Below are positions 13,318-25,000 of a stretch of DNA of 64,000 nt, one piece after another. The stretch is from Zerene cesonia (Eukaryota; Arthropoda; Insecta; Lepidoptera; Pieridae): NCBI RefSeq assembly GCF_012273895.1, contig NW_024045144.1, forward strand, positions 124,001 to 188,000, given 5' to 3'. Position numbers and translations under genes: made by a program. Below the pieces are notes generated by a model, which worked only from the letters and a program-made list of their open reading frames with translations, was not told the DNA's origin and searched no databases. How positions within the stretch are numbered: the stretch's first letter is position 1; the number at the start of each line of letters is the position of its first letter.

Positions 13318-15703
13318 CTTTTTTCAGGTATTTTCATTGTATAAAACTACCCTCAAAAAGTTATTTTTGAGGGTAGTTTTATATATAATGAAACTACCTT
13401 CAAAATAATTCAATTTATTTTCTAGGAAATAGATTAAAACAAGGAAATAACCTTTAAAGGTTCCAAAAGAATATATTTTAAGGTAGTTATCATTGTCTAG
13501 TTGACAAAAATGATTATTTAAATTACCGCTTATAATATTTTTGTGGGTGGTATCATGTTTTATGTATCGAATTACTGAAATTTTTTTTTGTGAATTAAAA
13601 GTGAGTGTTTAGAATGTTTTCGTATTTTGTAACTTTGTTCATTATGAGGTTAATATTCGAGTACCATCAAATTTTTATATCTTTTTTGTACGTTTTTAAA
13701 ATTGGTTGTGTTACATATGTTATTTAAATACACGATTGATTTTTGTGTTTAATGCTTAAATACATATCCCAAAGATTTAGTATCTTCTACTAAAAGTATT
13801 GTATAAGACTGATTATTGTATAAATACATAAAAATTGTTGAAAAATTGTAGAGTTTTGCAGCTGTCGATTAGAAGTTAGGTGTATCACACGCGGTCCAAC
13901 GGATTGCTTTTATATTGGTCGTGAGTAATTTACCACATTTTACTTTAATGAGCCGTTTAAACTACTTTTTAATACACTATTATTAGCTTTACTTGTATGT
14001 TTGTATGTCATTCACGTTTCAATTGTCATTGTAAGATCAAAATCGAATCTAAAGGAGTCTCTTACATACAAAGATGCAGGTGAAACTAATATATGTTTGT
14101 TAAAAAGCATATCATATTTAACGTTACTTGTTTTTTTTTTTCGTAAAAGTTATCTACATTTTTTTCTGCGAGATTTTTCAAAAATATTTTTATACTATAT
14201 AAGTATGACGTTACTTTGCAAGACAGAGATGCAAATAGTGACGTTAATTATAGTTCTATCCCTGTCTAATACACAGAAATGTCACTAAGCGTGTGCCATC
14301 GTTGAAGTTCCTTGTTAATTATTAAAGAATGTTTCTAAAGATCTCATTATTGTAGAAAATAATATTGTATAAAGACTAACAACAGGACTAGAAAAATATG
14401 TCTAAAATTTAGTCTGTTTGAAATTGTTAAAAAGTTAGTTATATTTGCATTTTTTTTAATATATAGCAAAAATGTTTTTTTTTTGTATCGAATACGATTT
14501 GTAATTTACTAAAGGATTGAAAAACATCCATCAATAAGGAAAAGAATGCGTTCAATATGTTTCAAACTTCGTTAAAATTAAGACACACAGGTCCTATATT
14601 TTTAAAAGTGAATTACCTATATTCGATTTTTTTTAGAATAAATGTTTCAAAATTTTAATATTCCATGCATTCTTTTTTTTTTAAGTATTAGTCACAGAAG
14701 TTACTTTTCATGTGTCGATTATTTATTAGTACATAGTTTGTTGTAGTGTGATTAAGTTTCGTTTTATACGTATTTTTGTTAATAAATATTTTAAACATAT
14801 TTTGCTTTTTCATATCTAACATCTCTGAATACAAAGCCAATCGGCATCTACATACATGATTATTCTTAACAGAAAATTAAACTGCCATCAAATTGGCAGA
14901 AATCAGTTTTCTCGAGTAAAAAAGAATCATGAAAATCGGTTTACCCAGTCAAATGACTGAGATAACAAACATAAAAAGTATAGTCGAATTAAGAACCTCA
15001 TCCATTGTTGGAAGTCGGTTGAAAACGAACAATCTGCGCCGTTTTGTTTGAACGTGCTTATCTCAGGCACTGCGGAAACGATTTATAAAATTTGAGTTTG
15101 TTCTATCGTTGGATATTACGTGATCATTGAGTGCTATAGGCTATATATGTACCACGGGCGAAGCCGCGCGCATCGCATAAACATTTTTATGAATTAATCG
15201 TATTTATTTATTTTATGATCCGACTTTTAACTTTGACTGTGCGCGCGCAAATCTAGTTACTAGAAATATTTTAAATGAAAGTTACTGTCTGTTTCTCTCT
15301 TAACGTCTAAACCATTGCATCAATTTGGATACGCATGGGATAGCTTTTATCCCGGGTATCCCACGGGAACGGGAATAATGCGGGTCAATCCGCACTCTAC
15401 CTACCGATTCCTTTGACTACGTGAGCGAAGTCGCGGGCGAAAACCTGTATTGTAATAATTTCATTTACTCTAACTAGCCATCTTATTTCAACCAACTTCA
15501 TTTTCACAGAAACAAAATAAATTAAAACGCGATGGCTTTGCCAATAATATAAGGCGATTACATTTGGCTGTTTGCTTGTTTACATTCCGCCTTCCGCTAT
15601 TAAAAAGTTACAACTGTAAACATTTGCATTCGTCACGTCAAATGTCAGTGTCACATCAGTGTTGTTGTGAGCGCGCCGCTCGCGTGGTAAACAATTCAAA
15701 AAT
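13318..15703. other. 3' UTR of the unnamed gene and intergenic region
   Basis: This is AT-rich non-coding sequence. AATAAA at 14781-14786 is the likely poly(A) signal. From 14860 to 15460 it holds degenerate copies of repeat families, including one with the AGAACCTC...GAAGTCGGTT pattern at 14880-15020. The last ~60 bp before the Pgant start is GC-richer. Confidence 0.55.
13340..13383. repeat. Perfect 20-bp inverted repeat with 4-nt loop
   Basis: The left arm 13340-13359 (TATAAAACTACCCTCAAAAA) and right arm 13364-13383 are exact reverse complements around GTTA. It starts 22 nt after the stop codon of the unnamed gene, so it should be in the 3' UTR. Confidence 0.9.
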
Positions 15704-16019
15704 ATGAAATTGCCGGTCCGAAAATGTTATTATGTGGCAAAAGTTAGCTTCTGTTTACTACTAGTAGTTATGTTATTAAGTTTTTTCGAACAATGGCGAG
15801 GCAAAAAGCGATCAGTGGGAGCACAAGTGACAAATCTGAACGACGAGTACGAAAGAGAAATCAGGGAAGATGAAAATCGGATAGTCCCTGGGCTGGGGGA
15901 AGGTGGTGATGCAGCTCATTTGTTTGGTGAAGCGAAACGTCTTGGTGAAGAATCTGAGAAAAAACTAGCTATTAACGTGTATTTAAGTGATAGAATCGCG
16001 TACAATAGAACTTTAAAAG
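15704..16019 (+). CDS. Pgant: Pgant exon 1: cytoplasmic tail, signal anchor, stem
   Basis: The ATG at 15704 is followed by a short basic cytoplasmic tail (MKLPVRK) and a hydrophobic anchor, residues ~9-28 (YVAKVSFCLLLVVMLLSFF). This is typical type II topology. The stem is charged, and NVYLSDRIAYNRTLK begins the catalytic region. It ends in phase 1 at a GTAAGT donor. Confidence 0.88.
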
Positions 16020-19000
16020 GTAAGTGTCGAGGTACAGTTAGATTTCGATAAATTATTCTGCACCGGTAGTATTGACTTTTATAATGAATATCTAGGACTC
16101 GTGGAGTTAGAAATGTTGCGGGTTGTATCTTAATTTATTGTTTATTATGATTGATATTTAAATGGTCAGAAATTGTGATAAAACTTGATTCACGATCCCT
16201 ACATAAAAATTCTTTCAGTGATTTATTTATTGTGTTCAGCTCAGTTGCCCGCTATGATGTAAAAAAAGATAACAAAAACTTTATATATTCTTATAATATA
16301 TTCGTTAAACAATGTTTGGCACAATTATAAACTCAAAGGGTAACTTAATTTTTTTAGCCTATTTTGTATTTGAATTAATACACTAATAGTAAATTCCAGA
16401 TCACCGCAACCCAGCGTGCAAACGGGTAGTTTACGACGCGGAGCTACCATCAGCTTCCGTAATTGTCATCTTCCACAACGAGCCCTACTCTGTAGTGGTG
16501 AGGACGATATGGAGCGTTATCAACAGCGTGCGGCGCGACCAGCCGTGGTTCGCGAGGGCTAATCATGTTGAGAGGGACACTGGACGCAAAATGGTGCTTG
16601 GTGAGCATGCCTATAGTGTTTATAGAGCTCCGAAAGTGACTATAGGGCTCCGATAGTCTAGTTGTTAGATTTTTCTGCAGTTGTCTGTGTTATGATAGTT
16701 CAATATCACTAGAACATGTAGCTGAGTTGGATATTAAGGTGATAGAGGTTTAGTTTATGTTTCTATTAAGTGATTAATTTCCTATAAGAGCACACTAACC
16801 ACTTTCCATACATACATTGTTTGGCTATTACAACATGTTTTCAGTGTTCATTTCAAAAAACACTCTTAAACAATTTCCTGAAACCGGAGGTTCCATGTTA
16901 TTTCTTTCTTTGTTTACTGTCAGGTTATCCAGGGCAAGATCCTTCATCTCCATATGTGTACTTGAAGGAAATAATTCTTGTGGACGACAATTCTACTCTT
17001 CCCGAGCTCAAGGGCAAATTGAGTTACTACATACAAACGAGGCTGCCTCCAGACCTTATCAAAATACTCAGGTTACCTGATCGGTAAGTCATATAGACCT
17101 TACGAGACTCCTAATACATCTCTTATATTATAGTTCAAAAATGAATTTAAACTTTTTTTCAAATGAATTGAATGAGAATTAGTATATAGATTGTGTAACA
17201 TATACGTAATGTGTTCAAATGTAAAATTGATTGATTAGAAAAGAGCAACTACAGCGTTTCTTGCCGTATTAGAAGCCTACTTAGATAAATACATGTTTGA
17301 GTTTTGAGTTTATAGTGAAATCAGATGGTGCAAAGTAATTGGTGGGTTTCAAAACATCGAGATGGTCATGCTTCATTATAAATCGAAAATATAACTCTTA
17401 AGTAGAAAGGCTATGTGGTTGAAAGATGCCTCCTTTATAACTAGACATGTTTGTGTATAACTTTATATGGAGTTGATGATTTATATAATAATACAATATA
17501 TCATAGCCACAATAAAACAACAAAATGGTATGAGAAATAGGAAAAAGAATGAGCAATTTAATGCCGAATGCGTAAGTTAAACACAAGTGTGACTGACTTA
17601 TAAATGTCCATTAGATCGATAGATATGAGGTACTATTATTATCTTTAAAGTCACATAACATTTTTGCTTAATTTAAGCGTAAAGCTAGGTACATACAGAT
17701 GAATTCAACAAAGTTATCAGGGTAGGTTTGACTCGTGCAAGATTGGAGGGTAGTCGGAGGTCAACGGCGAGCGTTATGGTGTTCCTCGATGCTCACTGCG
17801 AAGCGAACGCCGACTGGCTAAGGCCCTTGTTGCAAAGAATAAAGATCAACAGAACGTCGGTCGTAACGCCACTCATTGATATGCTCGACCAATCAACGCT
17901 CGAGTATCAGAGCGGTCACGTGACCAAGTTTGAGGTTAGGTTTCGTTCTGCTTCGGGAGGTAGTTTATTGGGTCGTTTTCTAGCTTTATTACGCCAGTGT
18001 TCATGTAATTTTGTAAGTTTGAGTTGATTATTTGAGTAGCGAATTTGAAATCGCGTTTCTGGTTTTGAATTAATGGTAATTGATAATTTTTTAGTGTGTA
18101 ATATAAAAGTAGAGGTTAATTGTATTTGGGATACACCACGGCGAACTTTTTGGTAAAGTAGTATATTGGGAGCATTTATTGTAGTAGTCATATGATTTCA
18201 AAAGCACATACGTATCAAATATAACGATTCATTTTTGCATATTCATTTGTTAAAGTATCGCGAGTTTGCTTCTCACGAAAAATAACGTGGTATAGCGTGG
18301 ATAGTTATGGGTGAACACGTAACAATAATCCACCAATCAGGCCAGGTTTTATATATTTCCTTAGATGACAAGTGTTTGTGCAAATAGCCTAACAGATAAA
18401 TTTTATTAAGCTACACCGTATAGACTAGCCGATACTTCACTTGCGAGGCTTTCTCCCCTTCTGATGACTAATTTTTATATATTTTTGATTGGCGAACTTG
18501 TAAAATTTAGAAGATCAAATAAGTTACCATTGGAAAATGAATGTTTACAGGAGTAATTATTTAATACTACAATTTTCACCTACGGAAAATTAGGTAGTAT
18601 TAAATGAGTTACAATTCGAAGTTCTTTCATAGAATGAATGGAAATGAATTAGTAATCTTAAATTGTTCTGTAAGAAAAATTGGGTATCAAATGAGTAATT
18701 ATCGTATTGTGGTATTAAACGAGTAATTATTGGGCCACAGCGTCGGTCTGACGCGGGCGCGTTTAGCGGGCGCGCGGTACGCGGGGGGCGAAGTCCTAGT
18801 GTTCCTGGACGCCCACTGCGAAGCCCAGACCGACTGGCTGAGGCCGCTGCTGCAGAGGGTCAAGGACGAGCCCCACGCAGTGGTGGTGCCCATTATTGAC
18901 GTCATTGAGGCCTCCAATTTCTATTATAGCGTCCAAGATGCGGTCACTTTTCAGGTGCGAATGTTTAAACAGAAGTTTCTATGGGACATTTTATTTTTTC

Positions 19001-22000
19001 TCGGATTTCTTTGCTCGTTATACACTGTTTTTATTTACTGTTTCACTTTCGTTCTTGTGTTAAATGATAATTTCTGCGCGGAAATGGGTATAGCGAGGAA
19101 ATCATTTATAATTCTTTTATATGTAGGGTTTTTGTTTAAATATGTATATATTGTCATACCGTCTAATACTTTTATGATGCATGAAAAGATTGAAGAGCCA
19201 TTATCAAGATTTTTTTTTGCGGATTGAGCGAGCTGTAGTGTTAGCAATGAATGTGCTAATGTAGGTAACTTGAAAATAGTACATACAGCTCTCTTATTAT
19301 TGAATTGCTAAACTGAATTACAACATACAGACAATCAGAGCTAGACGTAGCAATTGTTAAATTATTGAGTGACGTGCGATGAAAGCTTCCACGTCTTTCT
19401 ATAGAGAAAATAGTTTGACAATTCAAAATTACTTGCAAACGCAGTCTACTTAAGTATATACATAAATGTTTGTGTTTGAGTTACGCTGCAGCATTTCCCA
19501 TAATTTACAAACACGCCTCGTTTCCGCAAACAAACTTTCACGTGTTCTCTTATCGGCGTGTGTATTTCGTTGTTCGCACAATCACGTTTTGTTTTGCACT
19601 CTTCTGTTTATGTGTTGGTTGCTTAGAGTGTAGTATATGTGTACATATTGAGGGGACTGCATCAGAAATAACGCACGCACACATGCAATCAACGAATCAT
19701 CGGTCATGGCCGGCTCTGTCGGTACATAGAGTGCACGCACACATGCGTATATATCGTTGCTCAGAAATAAGAATACGCGATTTATTTAAAAATATATTTA
19801 TTATGCTGAGAAATTAAATCACTATTTAATTACTAAGTTGGTTTAAGAATAATATGACAAAAAGCAGGAACATTGCCCGTGCATAAGCGTGGTTTTTTCG
19901 TATTTAAAAAAAATTGTTTAGAGGTGTCTTTGTGATTTTTATTATGTTTTCAACACACTTTCAAATTAGCATATACTCATCCTGACACATATTAAAGATT
20001 TTTCTGGTTTGTTTCACTGTTGTGGATATACTTCAAGGCGATATAAAACGCATTTTTAGCCCATGTAGCCCCCTTGATATCGATATAGAAAATTTTATGC
20101 TAATTGAGTTGCACACGGTCTCCCAACGAACAGTGTTTATAACAAATTCTACACGCTTTTAAATAGAAATAAGAAATAGAAGTAGATAGTCTAATTTTAA
20201 ATAGAATTAGGCTCTATTTCATCGTGCATAAGTTTTGTTTTCGCAAAATAGTTTTAGAGTTTTAATTCCTCATCACATTCATTACTTTTCATATTATTTG
20301 AGACGAGTTTGTAATCTAAAAGTATATTTTTATGTATAATTTTCAGGGTAATAAACGAGTATGAATCAGTTATCAAATTCTAATTTAAGTAACTGTACCA
20401 TAATTGAATTACACGCCATTAATTATTTAATACTACGCTCGGTAATTGATAACGCACACTGCAGCATTGTGTATGATGACGTCATAATTTGCGATAATCA
20501 TAAAAAAATCTAGATTGAGTTGACAATAGTTTAGGAGGACCTTTTTACCGCGCATTACTTCTATGTTGAATGAACTACCACTCTTCAGCGTTTCCGAATC
20601 ACTATGACTTGGGTTACTTCAAAAAAAGAGCGTAGGCACTCGTCCATTAAAGGCCGGCAACACACCCGCAACTGTCCAGGTTGTGTGGATGCTTATGGGC
20701 GGCTGCAGTAACCGCTTACCGGTGACGCGCCTGCTCGTATTTCCGTTATTATATAAAAAAGTAACAAAATAACACAGTAGAAATTCGATCACCGTCTTCC
20801 TACGTAGAAACAACCTGCCTTAAGTAAGACAGCTCCTTACCAGAGAGTATGATAAAAGACCAAAATGAAGATTACAATACAAGATAAACCCAGTCTCATG
20901 GTGATTGAACAAAGAGCTCTTGGATGTTCCTTTATCAAGTAATAGCAAAATGATTCAAGTCCAGTCAGATGCTCAACGTCTGATTCTTTGAATATCATTC
21001 GTCCGTCTTATCATTTGTCCAGCTCTGCTGCGTTATATTGGAATGCCAGTTTTGTGTTTTGTAGTTCTGACATCTTGAAGAAGGTTTCATATTTTTTATA
21101 AAATAATTATAATAAAACAAATGTGGTCAACACTATTAAGTGTTCACATTAAATCGGCTTCAGCCTCTATTCAAGCTCCATAGTATAGTAGCGGTCTGTT
21201 CTTTATTGCATTTGCAATTCTGTATATGGGACTAAAATAATCATAACATAACATACTATATATGTCACCGTAAGATTGTAAAAACCGTTAGTTTATAGAC
21301 TTACAACAACTTGTGAATTAGCAACATTTGTTTGCAATTGTACACGACATTTTTAAACGGTTCCACATTGATATATTACAACTTGCCGAAAAATAATAAC
21401 ATTTAATTATAAGCAGTATGTTACGTATTACAATAGACTTGTGGTCTATCGGTGTACAATATTACGGTGACATATGAGGCACACATATCGCTCTCCCTCC
21501 CGAGTACATCGCCCCGTCCCGCTCAGGCAGGGGCTAATGCGCGCGCGCATGCGCGGCGCCCGCACGGCCCGCGGCGACGTGCTAGTGTTCCTCGACGCGC
21601 ACTGCGAGGCGGCCGCTGATTGGCTGCGGCCGCTGCTGCAGCGCGTCGCGCACAAACGCGACGCGGTACTCACCCCACTAATCGACGTGATAGACCAAAC
21701 CACATTCCAGCTGGAAGCGGCTGAACAGTTTCAGGTTATAGGAAGGGTGGTTTTGGGGGTTGCACGATAGGTTAAGGGTTATGCGTTTTGGCCTTTTGAA
21801 TCTGCGGTAATCGACGTCATGGAGCAAATCAATAGCTTGAACACTACTGCCAAGTAATAAGGTGTTAATTTGAGTGAATGATTTTACTGTAATTCTTATT
21901 ATTTCATAAAATAATGAGTCGCAGTGGTATGGTTGACTGGTGCTCGGATTGCATGGTGGGTAGAGCGGTTGTAGTCTTTTGAATCTGCACGGGTTAATTT

Positions 22001-25000
22001 AAATAAACAGCTATGCTCGAAACACCAATCTGTATTCCTAGCTCTCTAGGTAGGACTACAGATTTGGGTTTCGATAAAAATAACGATAGCAATGAATAAC
22101 TGATTTATACTAACACACATGTTCTGCTTTAGCATGTCTTCTTCTATTATCAGTAGAACTAAGCTAATGTTAATAATAGATGTACCTAATATTTTAGATA
22201 TTAATATATTAAAATGTCTTGTTTATTTACTGTTTTCTTTTCGATTTTGATTACTGCCTCAAAAATGTATGTGTATGTGTCCCTAATTGAGATTTACATC
22301 TTAACAAGATCAAGGAATCATTCAATAATAAAATTCATATACTTATACAAGCGAAAAAAGATATTTGATTTGATTCTGAATGTGTCTCATCGTTCTTTTA
22401 CTATAATTTTTTTATTGGTCCAACTAGTAGAATCTATGTAAGTAGAATCTTCGAAGGTTTTTAATGAACTGTTCATAATGGCTACTTGACATTAAAACAT
22501 TTTAGATCATTATAAAGGCATGAATTGCTTGAAAAGGGGCAAATTTCTACGCATTGAATGAGGTTATATATATATAGATTGATGTGCAGGTAGGCGGTTT
22601 CACGTTCATGGGCCACTTCACGTGGATCGACGTGCCGGAGTGGGAGAAGAAACGCCGCGGGTCCGATATAGCGCCTACTTGGTGAGTTTTGGTTGGCTAT
22701 TGAATTTGTATTTTGCATCTTAGTATTTATTTAGTAAAAAAAGGGGAACGAAAAAGACTGACGTGTCCGGAGAGAGGTACCAATCTAAATTCCATAATTA
22801 ATTATTTTTACAAAAAACTAAACCGACTTCAAATTGTCAGATATGGACCAAAATTAAATGCGACCACAAGACAAGTAACAGCTTTTCAATATAAAAAGGT
22901 TAATCAAAATCACTTTACCCAGCAGCGCCAACACAACCAGCCCCAAGCGAATCGAATAAAGAATGTAAAAAAAAACTCCGTTCTACACCCCTTATCCCCA
23001 CCAGGTTTCCAATAATAATATTTCATTTATTAATAATAATATTTAATATTAACTCTAGGTCGCCAACAATGGCGGGTGGGTTGTTCGCAATCAACCGCCA
23101 GTACTACTGGGAGCTGGGCGCCTACGACGAGCAGATGGCGGGCTGGGGGGGGGAGAACCTCGAGATGTCGTTTAGGATATGGCAATGTGAGCTGGTGTTC
23201 TGCTATAGATGGATTTGCTCTTGTGATAGTCTTTCAGTGCCTGAATTTCATCCAGCCGTTTCATTTAATATAACAACGGGTATTATTTAAGAATAGTTTT
23301 CAGACTAGATGGTGACGTAAATCAAAAGCCTGAGTCGCTAATGTAATGGCTGATTGAAGCAATTGACTCCAACGCACATTACGCAAATAAATGATTATTA
23401 TTATAAATTATTTCTCTCTGTACAAAAAAGCCTGATATTTATGATAAATTTGTTGAACAACAGTTGATAAACAATGTTGCTGGAAACTGTTTAACACATT
23501 AGCACATTTCAACATGCGTCATCAACTCCGACACACACAGTGCTGCAAGCATTTCTGCAACAATTGTTTCTGCCACCGTAATATTATAATGTAACGCACG
23601 ACATCTGTCCATGAATTAGGATCTGTAACATTTGGTTGACCGGCATTATTTTTCTCAACTGAACTGAACCGACACAATCCTAACATCTCTCCATTTCAAA
23701 TGTATATTATATATATAACTCACTATAATAATAACTCACTCGCAGGCGGCGGAACACTGGAGACGATCCCGTGCTCTCGCGTGGGCCACGTGTTCCGCTC
23801 CTTCCACCCGTACGGCTTGCCGGCCAACTCCGACACGCATGGTGAGATGTTATATCCACCTGTGCTTATATTATACAGGGGAAACTTGTCTACATGCTTC
23901 CTGAGTCTGTATTCCCCGACGAGTACAATCTGGAGGTCTTCAAGAGAAGTGTGAACAAGTACCTTCTAGGGAAGCGCGCTCCGTTTTAGACCACATCTCA
24001 GCTTACCATCACGCGAGAACGTGGTCAAGCGCTTCCCTATCATGTATAAAAAAAAACTTTCGTATATTTCTAAGGTTTTTATGCAAAAACTGCAGGAGCG
24101 ATATCAAAAATTCTTTCATTCACATATTGAATAACAAAAAAATTGCCTTTGTCTGTTTATCTCCGGAACAACTGTACATCCCTGTTTTCACCTTACATTC
24201 AAAACCCATCCATCCATTCCCTCTTTCCAGTCGGCAATCCTTACCCGACCCCTTTCCCCTTCAAAGCGGGCGACGCATTAGCAGCGGCGCACCAGCTCAG
24301 TTGCCCGCTATGACATACAAAAAAGTTGAGAAATTTTAAAAGAATAGAAAAAATATGATCACGAGGCAGGATTCGAACCTGCGTTTCTTGCCTAACCGTA
24401 GCAACGCCTAGCCTCTCGGCCACCCGTGATCCCGCCACAGTAATTGAATTTCTTCTACTCTTTCGGTTTCATGTGCCTCATGTGTTTCATATAAAGCATT
24501 TCAATGCTATAAAACTAAAAATAAAATACAAAAAAGTTGTTTTAAGTCTGGAATATATTAGAACGGAATGTCACAATTAATTCAGGTATAAACACGGCGC
24601 GCATGGCCGAGGTGTGGATGGACGAGTACGCCGAGCTGTTCTATCTGCATCGACCTGATTTGAGGGTGAGTTTACAAGCAGCAGACTTAGAGACGTAGGA
24701 GGTTCTCGATTTGAAATTTAATGCGAAATACTATTATATAGAAAATACACATCTAAAACAAAATATAAATGCCATCAAATCATCCTGTAAAAAAACCCAA
24801 GTCTCGCAGCTCAGTCTCTGTACAGTGAGATACTGCTAGTGAGATCCATATAATACTAACTCGGTTAATCTATTTAGTCTCTACTCAAAGGAGCTTCTGT
24901 CTTGAGTTATTACATAAGTTATTATCATGCCTATATGACAAATATGTTACGTTTTAAACAAATAGATCGACTTGGCCATCTCATCATCATCAACATAATA

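Noticed and set aside
19470..19817. 115-codon ORF between the alternative exons
   Set aside because: No homology to the alternative exons, no matching splice sites, and hydrophobic low-specificity composition.
22713..23015. 100-codon ORF in a Pgant intron
   Set aside because: It overlaps a dispersed repeat with ACCGACTTCAAATTG and lacks fitting splice sites between the in-phase exons 22590-22681 and 23059-23186.
24358..24432. Functional tRNA-Ser or tRNA-Leu gene
   Set aside because: The D arm is of class II type but there is no matching long variable arm, the anticodon arm is malformed, and near-identical copies with shared tails occur elsewhere in the window. It is a dispersed tRNA-like element.
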